A DNA stretch of 64,000 bases, taken from the NCBI RefSeq assembly GCF_010389155.1, contig NC_057761.1, positions 3,288,501 to 3,352,500 of the forward strand, in the 5' to 3' direction. The first letter of the stretch is position 1. Each line of letters opens with the position of its first letter. The notes beneath the pieces are model-generated. The model was not told the DNA's origin and did no database searches. It worked only from the letters and a program-made list of their open reading frames with translations. Below are positions 44,045 to 56,340 of this stretch, one piece after another. This stretch comes from Erigeron canadensis. Its lineage: Eukaryota; Streptophyta; Magnoliopsida; Asterales; Asteraceae. The position numbers and the translations under genes are program-made.

Positions 44045-44523
44045 TCTATATACATAATTTTGCCATAAATTTTACGATTAGGAGTAAGATAATTTACCGT
44101 TCTAAATAAATAGATAAATATCAAGGCTTTAGATATTACAATATGGAGCCTTCTCTCCTGTTATTATTTGCAATTTTGCATACAGAATATATATATATAT
44201 AATTATTAAGAGAGCAAAACACCGCAATAATCAACATTATAAGCACACACACATGTACATAGGGTTATTAAGCAGGGAAAAAAAAAAAAATCTATCCGCG
44301 ATTAACAAAAGCACTCACCAGAAAGAATAAGGAATGAAGGAAGGGAAAATTGGCAATATATCGACCCGTTTGGATTTTAGGTGATCAATGCGGTTGTGAC
44401 TTGTGCGGAAGGAACGTTTAGGGCTATGCACTGTCTAAAATATGGTGGGCCGGGCCAATTGTTTATGTTCTTTATCTATTGTTTTAGACGAGTACTAATA
44501 AAAATAGGATATCATAAATTTAT

Positions 44524-46271
44524 GGGTAAATGAAGTTGACACGTTTTTCACTTTTGATCTTTAAACTTTAAAAATTACAATTTTGATCCTAAAGTTAGCC
44601 AATTTTTTCAATAATTGTTCTTTGGCCTTACGGCGTTAAAAAATGGCCGTTAATGTACGCACATGCTAGACACGTGAAGGCACTAATGTCATTTCACCTT
44701 ACACCGAGGGCCGAAAAGTGATAAAATAACTACTTGAGAGACGAAAAATGGCCATCTTTTTTTTAATTTTGATTTTAATTGAAAGGGGGACGGTGGATGG
44801 TAGTGATTCTAGGTGGCGGCAGTTGGTTGGTGGTGATTCCAGTCGGCGACGGTTGGTTGGTGGTGAATGTAGACGGCGGTGGTTGGAGGTGACTGTAGAT
44901 GGCGGTGTTCAGTGGCGGAGCCAGTAGGGGGGTTGGGGGTGCTCAGCCCCTGCCAACCCATCCCGTTTACTTCTGGCAAATATAACCAAATAAACAAATA
45001 TTTAAAGTTTGTGTGAGCAAGCCTCCCCCAATCACCTAGCAAATGTAAGTGTAATCCCTCATAATCAATTAATGACATTAAACACCCACTTTCTCCGGTT
45101 ATATTGACTTCCGGTGCCAGGAATAGCGTTTGCTTCATCTTCTCCGGTTAGTTGTGTTTTATATGTTTGAATCGGGACACTATTTAAGTATTTACCTTTA
45201 TTCATTGGGAGTTGGTATCTTCATTATTTAAATAAAGGAAAATGGGATGTCTAGGGAACGGGACCGCCATTACGTCTTATATATATAGATATATATCTTT
45301 TTATTGTTTTATGGTGTATCTAATTTACTGGTACTTAATTTTAATTTATAACGGAGTATATATAGTATAGATATTTTGTTGTTTGTTAGAAGTAGTTTTC
45401 TAAGGCATTTGCTGAAAGGATTGAAGATTGCGTATCACATTCACATATGTTATCATGACCTTATCAAGGTCATCCTATAGTATAAATCTGAATTGTTATA
45501 GAAAATAATATATATATAACGGAAAAAGTATACTTGTTAAGAGTTTATATGGGAGAAGAATTTTCATTTTCTTTTAAATTGTAGTTGCTAATATGATGAA
45601 GTTATTAATATTTAGAGACAAGGCTGAGTTATCAAACAAAGATTTACATGGGTTCCTCATTAGGAAAGAAAGTAGTTTTTTATAACCTAAAATGAACCCG
45701 ACAATCTTATACTATATCGGATACGATAATCATCACTAAGGATATAATGAAATACAGCCCCCTCCAAGTCAGAATCTTGGTTGCGCCTCTGGCGGTGTGG
45801 GTGGTAATTGTAGGCAGTGATTGCTGGTGGTGACTGTAGACGGCGGTGTTGGTGGTAATTGTAGGCAGCAGTGGGCTGGTGGTTTAGATTTGGATTCAAA
45901 GTCGAGTTTTTATTAGGTATTATGGGGAAATAAATGTCTAGTCGGAAAATTCCATCGAAAAAGAAAGAATGAAAGAATAGATTTATTTGTATGATTTTCA
46001 TTTTTCGTCCCTCGAGTAGCTTTTTTTCACATTTCGTCCCTTGGGTAGCTATTTTTCAACTTTTTGTCCCTCGGTGTAAGGTGAATTGACATTAGTGCCC
46101 TTACGTGTCTAGCACGTGCGTACGTTAACGGCCATTTTTTAACGTCGTAAGTCCAAAGGAAGATTATTGAAAAAATTGACCAACTTTAGGATCAAAATTG
46201 TAATTTTTAAAATTTAGGGATCAAAAGTGAAAAACGTGTCAACTTCAAGGGACAAAAAGTGTAATTTACTC
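44524..46271. mobile_element. Mutator-type TIR element, with a nested hAT element
   Basis: TIRs of about 240 bp (left from GGGTAAATGAAGTTGACACG; right, inverted, ending GTGTAATTTACTC). The left TIR lacks about 17 bases near its end. Flanks TAAATTTAT (44515-44523) and TAAATTTAG (46272-46280) form a 9-bp duplication with one mismatch. The interior is a degenerate minisatellite of GGTGGTGA-CTGTAGACGGCGG-type units, into which the hAT element at 44910-45791 inserted. No transposase. Confidence 0.87.
44910..45791. mobile_element. Non-autonomous hAT element (882 bp), 8-bp TSD
   Basis: Ends CAGTGGCGGAGCCAGTAG and, inverted, CAGAGGCGCAACCAAG. Flanked by GCGGTGTT (44902-44909) and GCGGTGTG (45792-45799), a hAT-sized 8-bp duplication with one mismatch. 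No transposase frame. Because it splits the minisatellite of the surrounding Mutator element, it is the younger of the two. Confidence 0.85.
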
Positions 46272-46602
46272 TAAATTTAGTAAGAAAGTGACAAACCGAT
46301 TAAAATTTTTTCTTTTTTTCTTAATGAAAGAGGATCCCTAATTTAAACTCTCTTTAAAAAATTTCACGCATTGATCTTTAAGAAATTTCTTAATAGCACA
46401 GTATACATAATGGGGAATTTCAGGCATCTTTTGTAACTAGCACGTATTCGCACATCAACCGTAATATACGTAAGTTGGAACAAACAATGTTTTTCATATA
46501 CACAATATACTTGAAATTTCAGTACAAGCGGTATATAACAGGAAATCTTGGTATCGAAACGAGTCTGATATCTATAGTTTTGGTTGTGAGTTTGCGGCAA
46601 TA

Positions 46603-49086
46603 TGTGAAACGCCCCAAGACTCAACTCAAGAAAACGACATTTTTTTTTAACAACAGAATAATACTCTGCATATATACTCCACAAACTTCTACACAAACCT
46701 TATTTTGACACTTAAAATCAGCTTGCAACATATCTAACTCAAAACCAAACTTCATTTTACGTCATTTCTGAGTTCAAACAAGTTTTAGACAGAGAAATAA
46801 ACTTAATAAAAGTAAAATTAGTTATAAAAGACAATACACCAAAAATTAGAAATTTCGGCATGACCTTTTCGTAAAATCTACATCCAAAAACCTGTTACGG
46901 ATAATGAATTCTTAAAATACAATTGATCATGATCTATACAATACTTTTATAAAAATGACCTATTATAAAATAACCAAAACTCCTTGAAAACTTGACAATA
47001 CAATAATCATACCAAAACAATCAATGTATCATGAGCCAATAGTTCAAAGGGGTCTCTACGGGTCCTATCACTTTACCATTTACCGCTTTTAGCTAAAGAA
47101 ATCAATAATCCATAAAGCAACTTCGAACTTCAATCTGTATATTACTTAACTTGCTTCCACTTCCGGGACAACCTATAAAAAGGGTAAACAACTAAAAAGT
47201 AAGCAAAGCTTAGTGAATAATCTTGCATACGTTTATACATACGAAGGAGGGCAAAGTACAAGGACTATTACATGTAACCTATGACACCGTCATGTCATAT
47301 TTACATGTTCACCTTGTACACTAACAACACATATATGGATCCATATAAGCTAACAATCATATCAATAACATCTATCGGGATTCTTAGGCCCTGGAGGTTC
47401 TTAGGCCTGATATCATATCAACTATCGAGATTCTTGGGCCCCGGAGGTTCTTAGGCCTCATAATCACAATGCCCCACATGGGCTTAAGCCACATCAATTA
47501 CCACACATGGACAAATAAACTTCAACATGGTGGTCAACACCACCATCGACAAAAGGCTTCAACATGATGTGGTCAATTGATCCAACATATACATAAAGGT
47601 ATGCAAGAATATTCACCTCCTCCGCGACAACCAAAAATCATAAATCAACAAGACCGCAAGTACACAATACGTATGCTTCAACCTAGCAATGATTCACAAG
47701 TACATAGAATATCATCAATCACATATTAGGCCATCTAGCCATAATCACTAGCATTTCAATACCCAACCCCTCATTTACAATCTTATATTAATCTTGGGTT
47801 GGTTCATCAAACACGTATCTTTTATATCACTTTCATTTGACCAAAACTTACTTTCATACCAAAATCGTCATTTTCATATTTGACTAAGCAGACTTCAAAC
47901 AAGCATAACTCAAGTTCTACTTACTCTTTTTACTTGATTCCAGTGGCCAAATTTAGATGACACATATACCTACATTTTATCTTTAGTGACCAATATGTGA
48001 ATTGTCTTTCAAAGGTGACTTCTTGGTCGTTTTAAAAACCAACACAGTTGCTGAAAACAGCTTTGACCTTACTGACTTCTAATGACCATAACTTGAGTTC
48101 TACACCATATTTTGACCTCATTCCAGTGGCCACTTCGTCTTAACACATTTTAGTACATTTTATATTCAGTGACCAAGATATGATTTAACTTTCAAGAATG
48201 TGTTTTACACGTTTTAATGACAGACACAAAATCAGTTTTGCTGAAAAATCAGCATTGCGCCCCTGAATTCAAAAATTCATATCTAGAGTTCTACTTCGTC
48301 TTTTTAACCCATTCCAGTGGCCACTTCTTCTTAACACATTTACCTACATTTTCTTTTTAGAACTCAACAAGCGAAACATCTTTTATAGTAGAGTTTTACC
48401 CACGACAAGATCAGTAACCAAATCTGTCAAATTTCATTTTCACTAACAATCATCAAAACTTTCATGCAACCCAACTAAAAACCCTAAATTTGATTAAATT
48501 ACAAGAACCCTAACTCATATTATAGCAATTTACTCAATATAAATGAAACCCCCAATTTCCAAATAAAATAGTTGCATGAACCCTAATTCTTGAAATTAAA
48601 ATCAAACTAGGTTAAAAGAAATTGTTACCTCAAGAACGGAATAGATAATTTAGGGTTTCAATTCACAATTTCTCTTTTTCTTCTTTCCTTGAATTCGAAT
48701 TACATACACCACACCTCCACCTACATCCCAATCTTCCAAGATATAATCCTTGAATATTATTAGTATTATTATTATTAAATTTACTTGTAACTTGAGAGCT
48801 TAATCCTCATAAGAATACTAGAATTCTTGTATTAGAGGTTGATAGAAAATGCATGAGAATAAAAGGGGGAGGAAGAAACTAGGTGGAAAGTAATATGGTG
48901 AATCATCAGGAGATGGCTCATCCTTTGGCCACGTTTATTTCAAAAATAGGGGTATTATATCCACTAGTCACTAAAGTTCCAACTAATTTAACCCCGTATC
49001 TAAAAATAAAATACTAGGAAACTATTTTAATGTTAAAACTATAATAAATGTTAATTTTCATTGGCCTAAAATATTAGGATGTTACA
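46603..49086 (-). repeat. Gypsy LTR (solo or remnant), about 2.48 kb
   Basis: On the minus strand the block starts TGTAACATCC and ends GGGGCGTTTCACA. It has AAACCCTAAATT leader words, CTTGAGGTAACAA, and GCATT/ATTCACTAAGCTTTGCTTA...TTTTTAGTTGTTT, as in the LTR at 32.8-34.2 kb. The flanks CAATA and GTATG do not match, so it may be the 3' LTR of a deleted element rather than a clean solo LTR. Three degenerate tandem copies of a unit of about 150-190 bp containing CATTCCAGTGGCCACTT lie at 47905-48400. Confidence 0.7.
47905..48400. repeat. Three degenerate tandem units inside the gypsy LTR
   Basis: The words ATTCCAGTGGCCA, ACACATTT/ACACATATACCTACATTTT and TCTTTTTAG/TCTTTAGTGACC recur in the same order at about 47937, 48120 and 48310. 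Confidence 0.7.
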
Positions 49087-49131
49087 GTATGGTACCGAAT
49101 ACCATCCTTAATTACATTTATAAGTTGTAAC

Positions 49132-49909
49132 TGTTAGTATATGATCACGTAAAATAAACGTATGTCCGGAAATGATTTAAGCCTACGGGGTCACACGAAA
49201 TGACACTGTAACTTTATATGATTAATTAATTAATATATTAAAGTAGTATATTAATTAGTTTGATCACTAAATGATTAATTTAAATAAGTTAAAGGGTTAA
49301 TTGTATTTGAATTAATTAGAAGGAGGTTTAATTTTGAAATAAGTTAATTAGGGTTGGACTCTAATTGGACTTAAGAGGGGCCGGTTTTTGAAGGCTCAAA
49401 AGAGGCCTTTGATTGCTTGGTCACCAAGCCAAAAACCCTAAAGATTTACCCTATAAATAGAGGGCTTAATCTAAGGGTTTGATATACCTTCACACAAGAA
49501 AACCTTCTCCTTCTCTCCTCTCTCTTTCGGCCGAGAATTCTCCTAGAGTTTTCGGTTTTGTGCCATTAAAATATCCACATGCAACCTATGTAATTAATGA
49601 ATGGCATGACATTAATTATGGTGTGTTTGTGTTGACGGCAACAAAGAATTTCGATAAATAGGGATTTCGAAATTAGGGAGATACACAACGGGTTTGTGAG
49701 TTCGTGATCAAGGTACTAACATACGATATAAGAGGTGTCTAGTATGCACACGTAGAGGGATTTACTTCAAATCCTCATAAACGTTTCTTACTTTTTATCT
49801 TCAATTAAAGGTATATGCTATCTCTTTTGGTTAATTAATTAACTACATAGTTTTATCTTCCGCTGCGTGCTTTGTGATTTGATTTGATAAATTGTTATAT
49901 ATCCCAACA
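49132..49909 (+). repeat. 5' LTR of the copia element (778 bp)
   Basis: Begins TGTTAGTATATG and ends TATCCCAACA, next to the primer site. Contains a TATA box, CCTATAAATAG (49450-49460), then a pyrimidine-rich leader. Confidence 0.88.
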
Positions 49910-49910
49910 G

Positions 49911-49924
49911 TGGTATCACGAGCC
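49911..49924 (+). other. Copia primer-binding site
   Basis: TGGTATCACGAGCC, one base after the LTR end, resembles the tRNA-iMet complement with one substitution. Confidence 0.8.
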
Positions 49925-51654
49925 TACTATGTATGTTTCTTGATTACCAATTAAATCAAAACTTGAAGGAGGGTTAGGGTTTTTGATTTTTATAATTTTC
50001 GAATATATATGTATATATTTAAATTAACTTTTGTAATTGAATTACATTATTTAAAGAAGAAACAAATAATGTTTAATATATATATATATATGGTTCGAAA
50101 ATTTCCAGAAAAAATAAAAAAAAAATTGTTTTTTAGCATTCCTAATCCAAGTTTTGATTAATTACATGTTTATGTGATATATTGCATGTATATAATTGTG
50201 TACCTTTAATTTCAATTGTTAAAAAGAAGTAAAAATCATGAATTTTTCATGCAAATTATTCATGATTATTACTTAAATATATTGATATGAAATCTTGATC
50301 ATTAGGGTTAATTATGCTAGATAATTGAATAAATAATTGTGTGACAATGTGATTATGTTTTGTGAAATTTCCTGTTTGACACCAGTTCACTAAAACGATC
50401 ATAACTAATTAACCGTAATGAGTTGGACGCTCATTTTTTTTACTGTAGATGCTTGACTCATAGGGCTACAACTTTCGTGTTTTGTGCTAAGCCCAGTTCG
50501 GCCTTCTTCAGGGCCATTTTTGGTCGTGAAGCTGCTGGATTTTCCAGATCATCAACTTGTTTATTTATGGTAGATAATTTGTTATGGAATTTTTGGCTTA
50601 CGCAATCAAGGCAACTTGATGTATGTGATCTTTTCCATATGGAAAAGGAGCCAAATCTTATACCATAGTGACCAAAATTAGGATGATTACCTTAATTGTT
50701 AAGTTGTAAATTTAGTAAGTTACCTTAAATCGTTAAGTTGTATATTTAGTAACTTACCTTAACTGTTAAGTTGTATTTTTAGTAAGTTTAATTTTGCTTA
50801 TTTTATGAAAATTGTATGCAAAATTGTTTTTGGAAAAATAAACTTGACTAATTAATATCGAAATAATGATTTTGTATATAAAATTGGTGCCCTAAAATCA
50901 AAAGATACACCGGCTCACCCATTTAAACGAACTCTAAGAGAGGTATAAGTCGGAGTGCGCTAGCCTTCTAAAAGGGTGGGTTTTTAAAGGTAAACCTTTT
51001 CCCTTGCGCTTCTTTGTGATTTCAAATGGAGCTACCGAGCTCTTTTGTATTTAAAGGCAATAAAAATGAGTTTTATAAACACATTATGTTTAGAAGATAT
51101 GCATGAATCTTCAAAAACATAACCTTTTGTCACACATCAAATTGAATGACCCAATAAACTTAAGTCATTTGCCATCCAATTTGTCAAGGACACATGTGGC
51201 TGTTGTTTTACTCACTGGTACACAGTGGTGAAATGGCAATTGCATGGCAAAACCCATTCACTGGTACACAGTGGTGGACAATTTTGTACGTTCTTAGTTG
51301 GACGACTTAAAGCGAGTTAAGCGGTGAGACCTTGACCCGTGGAAAAAGATGGGACAAAACATGACTACACAGGATCACTTGATGAATCAAGTGTCATACG
51401 TAGGTCCCATACTTACTAGGAATTGCACTAGTAATGCAATTACTGCTCTTCACTTACCTTTTGAGTGCAATCATTTCTAGCAGATCAACTGATGAAATGG
51501 TTGCATGTCAACTGGATGCTAGCCTTAATGAAATTAATTGTTTATTTTGTAAACGTTGGGTAATTAATTTCTTAAGGATTTATTATCGAAAATACCGATA
51601 ATTGAACTTGAATCTATTTTGTAAAAGGCAACAAATCCTTCACAAAACATACAC
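49925..51654 (+). other. Untranslated leader of the copia element
   Basis: Long AT-rich leader without gag homology. A 45-bp unit (TTAAGTTGTA-AATTTAGTAAGTTACC) is repeated three times at 50698-50795, and CACTGGTACACAGTGGTG appears twice at 51215-51275. The 81-codon open frame at 50423-50668 looks incidental. Confidence 0.55.
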
Positions 51655-52480
51655 CAATCGGCTTTCAGGTCGATGCTAGAAAGAGAAAACTTTCTGAAAC
51701 CAATTTCAATGACTGTTTTGTCAATAGAGAATTGTTCTAAGAGTTGAAAAGAAAACCGATGTCATTTGAAATTCAGATACCGCTATTCCTGATGCGAATG
51801 CCACTGCTTTGCAGTTGGAAGCATAAAATACTCGGTACAATAGACATATTGAGGTTGCTTATTTGATGCTAGAAACATGTCTCCTGAGCTTCAAAAAGCA
51901 ATTCAGATTGCAAAATCCGTGTGATATGATCAAATAACTCAAGTCTATGTATGGAAAACAAGTTGGAGTTGAATTACTTGAGTTAATTGAGTCACTCCAT
52001 AACTTGAACACGAGTATGGGAAACCGGTAAGTGCTCATGTACTCAAGATAAAGAGTCACTTTGAGCAATTATGGAAAGGTTAAAACTATGCATTTCTTCT
52101 GTCGATTCTTATGGGCATAAGAGACAATTACAAATTTGCATAGCATAGTTGGACTTCATATCAAGTTGATTGAGTATGAAGAAAACCTTTCAAGAAATCT
52201 GAGATACCCCAAGTTCTTATGATCAAGGGGGAAATGGTTTAGAAAGCAAAACAACCGTAAAGCTAAAGGCAAGAACTTTGGTAAGAGAAAACAAGGTGTT
52301 TTATCTCAAAACCTTAAAAGACCCTTTAGAAAAAGGAGCATACGGCTAAAGACCAGGCTTGTCATCACTATGCTATAGTGAGACACTGGAAGAAGAATTG
52401 TCCTAAGTATCTAGCTGAGTTGAACAAGAAGAAGAAACAAGTTGGCTTAACTAGTTTTTCAAGTATATTCTTAACTGAAT
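51655..52480 (+). pseudogene. Copia gag, heavily decayed
   Basis: Recognisable in scattered frames: N-F-N-D near 51708, a T-x-x-L-Q-L-E-A zone near 51805, and the zinc knuckle at about 52360-52402 (C-H-H-Y-x4-H-W-K-K-N-C). In the knuckle the second cysteine is tyrosine. Many stops, so no capsid protein is produced. Confidence 0.65.
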
Positions 52481-55180
52481 TATAAGTGTTGATGAGATTC
52501 AAATGATAATTCAATAGCAAAAAAGTCAAGTTAACTTGGACTCTATCTTTGACATTGTCATCTTGTTTAAATTTTGTCAAGAAACGCATTTAAAGACTTC
52601 CATGTGAAGATATCTTACAAATAAAATGATGAATCGTTTGATAGATGTGTGTCTTTCGAATTACCGTTAGCAAGAAAAGCATTGAAAAACTTCAATGTGA
52701 AGGGATCTTACAATCAAATGATGAATCATTTGACAAATGCATGTCTTGTGTTTTCGGCAAGATGACAAGAATACCCTTTCCGCATAAAACCGGAGAGGGC
52801 TAAGGAACTACTTGGACTAATACATATCGATGTATGTAGCCCTTTTAGACATATGTCAAGGAAAAATGCTAGCTACTTCATTATTCTATGAATAATTTCA
52901 GTCGTTATGGTTATGTTTACTTGCTTAAACATAAACATGAAGTGTTTGAAACATTCAAAGAGTTTAAAAATGAGGTAGAAAATCAACTCGGCAAAACCAT
53001 CAAGATTCTTCGTTCGGATTGAGGTGGTGAATACTTAAGCCAAGAGTTTAAGGATTATCTTAAAGCATGTGGAATTGTCCAACAACTTACTCTTCCATAC
53101 ACTCCTCAGCATAATGGAGTGTCTGAAAGGAGAAATCGAACCTTGCTAGACATGGTAAAATCAATGATGACCCGTTGATGTGACTTAATATATACATATT
53201 TCCCACATGGTTTTTAGGTCATTTTATGCTTAATTATTAGTTATTTGTATGTACTTTCGATGCTTTATGGTATGCGTGAGAGGTTTCAGGTACATGACAT
53301 GTAAAATGGATGAAAATGGCTAAAAACGACTTTAGAAAGGATGAAATGATGTTTGTGGAAGTTACGGGTGAAGGAGGTGTGGAAAAAGATGTTAAAGTGA
53401 AGAAATCATGATGGAAGAAGTGTAACTCCGGTTAGAATGGTTAACTCCCGTTAAAAGGACCAAGTATAACCATTTCAGCATTTAACTCCCGTTAGCCAAA
53501 TCATAACTGCCGTTAAAAGGAAGGTGGAACTACAAGGTCTCGCTAACTGCCGTTAGGGGTCAGACTAACGGCCGTTAGTCACTGAAGGACTGATGGTGCA
53601 ACAAAATTCTAACGGGCGTTAGAAAAAAGGACCAAAAGTGCACAGATTTGCTAGATGACCCGTGTAACGGTCGTTACACCTCCCTAACGGCCGTTAGTCG
53701 CTGCTTTTATATATATATCATCTTTAATTGTTTATGGACGGGAATTTTTCACTTTTTAGCACTTCAAAACCCTAAAAACGCAAGGAACGAGTAGGAGGCT
53801 CTAGTAGGTCGATTTCCTATCATCTATTTGTTCAAGAATATCAATTTTTATTCAAGGATTCATTATTGCTTTTCAAATTCATCAAGATTAGCGGTACAAT
53901 ATGATTTCTTTTAATATTATTTGTGTTTTCTTGGTTACTATGAGTGGCTAAATCTTATTTGCACCCGCTTGGGTAGTAAGCATGTCATAGGGTCATGTTA
54001 ATGTTACTCGCAATCGTTGAACAAGATTTATATGTTTAATCGTAGATCCACATTTATTTGGGTTTAAATATTGTTTTATCTTTTATATTAATTGATTGAT
54101 AATTGTATTTAGAAGTTCGGGAGAAATCTATGTCATTGTCAATTGGTTTATGAAACGGTTAATCGGTCTATAATTAACCTAAAGTCGTTGAAGTTCGGGA
54201 GAAACTAGCGATAAAGATTTTAAACAATTAAACCCATTTTGAGTGTGTAAACGCTTATAAAGATTAAATCATAAAATCAACTCAGGTTTTTAATGCTTAA
54301 CTGTTAAGAGTAGAAATTAAGTGCGGGAGCAATAATTATATTTTGAACAGTTAAAGTTTCAAGTATAACGGGAGTTCATCTTGTCTACCTTTTGAGTCGT
54401 TCAACAAATGCAAGTAATATTTAGACTCGATGATTGGCATGTGAGCTGATCCAAGTAGGTGTTCCTTTTAAATCTTTGTTAAGATTCAACAACCAAATAT
54501 TCTCTTGTGATTAATCCTACGGGATTACTGACTTTTTCAACTAACTCTTGCAAAGTGGCAATTCGGCCATAAAACCCCCCTTTTTACTTGAATCACTTTA
54601 TTTAACAATTGCTTAACAAGTCCTTGTGTTCGACCTCGTACTTACCAAGTCACTATATTGCATACGAACGGGTACACTGCCCGCAAGTGTGTAGTAGACA
54701 GTAACTAGGTATTTCGTGATATAAATTTAAGACTAGAAAATACACATCAGCCGTACAACTCTCCCATTTTCGTTTTGGGATTATGCTCTAGAGGTTGTTG
54801 TACGCATTCTCAATATGGTTCCAACCAAGAAGGTTGACAAGACGCCGTATGAATTATGGCATGGACATGTCCCTAATTTGTATTACTTAAGAGTCAGGGG
54901 ATGTGAGGCACTTGTGAAGCGCGATACGCCTGACAAACTTGAACCCAGAACTACTAAGTGCATCTTTGTCGGATACCCTAAGGAAACGATGGGTTACGAC
55001 TTCTATGATCCCGCCAAAAACACTGTTTGTGTTGCTCGATATGCTGAATTCTTTGAAAAGAAATTAGTTCAAGAGAACAGTGGGAGGGTTGTAGAACTTG
55101 ATGAGACTCAAGAGGAAGATGTGTCACCTTCTGAAGCTCCTAGCAATCATCAACTTGGGGGTGGGGGATGTTCAAAGTGA
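52481..55180 (+). pseudogene. Copia integrase, split by a solo LTR
   Basis: Before the insertion, in shifting frames: K-M-T-R-x-P-F-P-H, H-x-D-V-C near 52830, the core R-S-D followed directly by a stop (TGA at 53020-53022), and H-N-G-V-S-E-R-R-N-R-T-L-L-D-M-V-K-S-M-M, ending at 53170. After it, from 54755: the F-W-D-Y-A-L-E zone, then N-M-V-P-T-K-K-V-D-K-T-P-Y-E-L-W, L-V-K-R-D-T-P-D-K-L and F-V-G-Y-P-K-E-T-M-G-Y (54815-55177 open). The acidic linker to RT follows. Confidence 0.82.
53171..54754. mobile_element. Solo LTR inserted in copia integrase, 5-bp TSD
   Basis: 53176-54749 starts TGATGTGACTTA and ends AAATACACATCA. Flanks CCCGT (53171-53175) and GCCGT (54750-54754) are a 5-bp duplication with one mismatch. 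Removing the insert makes the integrase reading continuous across the site. The end zone (GTTCGACCTCGTACTTACCA, CTGCCCGCAAGTG) resembles LTRs of the Athila/Tat type of Ty3/gypsy. About nine CTAACGGCCGTTAG-type palindromes occupy 53422-53697. Confidence 0.85.
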
Positions 55181-56340
55181 TGAACCTCAAGTCAATGATA
55201 ATGAAGCGATTCCACTTCATAGGTCCGAAAGGACAAGACGTCCTACCGAAAGACTACGTCTGATGGTAGAAAAAGACGTTGTTGGAGATCTCGATGAGCC
55301 TCCGAATTTCAAAGTTGCATTATCAGATCCGGAATCTGACAAATGGCTTGAAGCTACGAAGGTGGAAATGAAATTCATGAAGGACAATCAAGTCTGGAGC
55401 TTGGTTGATCTTCCACAAAATGCTCAAACTGTTGGGTGTAAGTGGATCTTCAATAAGAAGAGAACATGGATGGAAATATACACACCTATAAAGCTCGTCT
55501 CGTGGCGAAAGGTTATACTCAACATTTCGGTGTTGATTATGATGAGACCTTTTCTCCGGTTGCGGACATTAGAGCTATTAGGATTCTCTTAGCCATAGTT
55601 GTGTACTATGACTTTGAGATATGGCAAATGGATGTTAAGATTGCCTTCTTAAATGGTTACTTGGATGAAGAAGTCTATATGGATCAACCTGAAGGTTTTA
55701 TTGATCCAAAACATCCCAACAAAGTATGCAAGCTTCAAAGGTCCATTTATGGACTAAAGCAAGCATCAAAAAGTTGGAACAAGCGGTTTAATGAAGAAAT
55801 CAAAATTTTGGTTTTATTCAAAATCCCGATGAGCCATGTGTATATCGCAAAGCTAGTGGGAGTTATGTTACTTTCCTTGTCTTGTATGTTGATGACATAT
55901 TGATCATAGAAAAACACATTCCAATGTTGCAAGATGTTAAATCCCATCTTGGAAAGTGTTTAGCCATGAAAGATTTAGGAGAAGCGACATTTATTCTTGG
56001 AATTAAGATCTACTGAGATAGATTAAAGCGGTTGTTTAAATTAAGTCAAAGTGCTTATATTGATAAGGATCTTGAAGCGTTCTAAGTGTGGGTTTACACT
56101 TATGCAAGAAAGACTTAACTTATCTAGCAAGAACAGTGCTTCTACACCTTATGAGGTGGAGCGTATCCGAAAAATCCCATATGCTTCGGCTGTGGAATCT
56201 ATTATGTATGCGGTAAGATGCATTAGACCTGATATTGCGTTCACGCAAAATATAGTTAGCCACTATCAACAAATCCTGGATAGGATCATTGAATTGCTGT
56301 AAAGAATATTCTTAAGTACATGTGTGCTACTAAAGAATTA
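55098..56340 (+). pseudogene. Copia reverse transcriptase, frameshifted
   Basis: 55170-55480: the linker end and W-x-L-V-D-L-P-Q-N-A-Q-T-V-G-C-K-W-I-F. After a frameshift, 55466-55800: Y-K-A-R-L-V-A-K-G-Y-T-Q, F-S-P-V-A-D-I-R-A-I-R, Q-M-D-V-K-I-A-F-L-N-G-Y-L, Y-G-L-K-Q-A-S-K-S-W-N. The catalytic Y-V-D-D is present at about 55888-55899 but in another frame. Later pieces read K-D-L-G-E-A-T-F-I-L-G-I-K-I-Y and Y-A-S-A-V-E-S-I-M-Y-A-V-R-C-I-R-P-D. At least three shifts and several stops. Confidence 0.87.

Noticed and set aside
50423..50668. An 81-codon frame in the copia leader
   Set aside because: It lies between the PBS and gag with no homology I recognise; leader regions of such elements commonly have chance frames.
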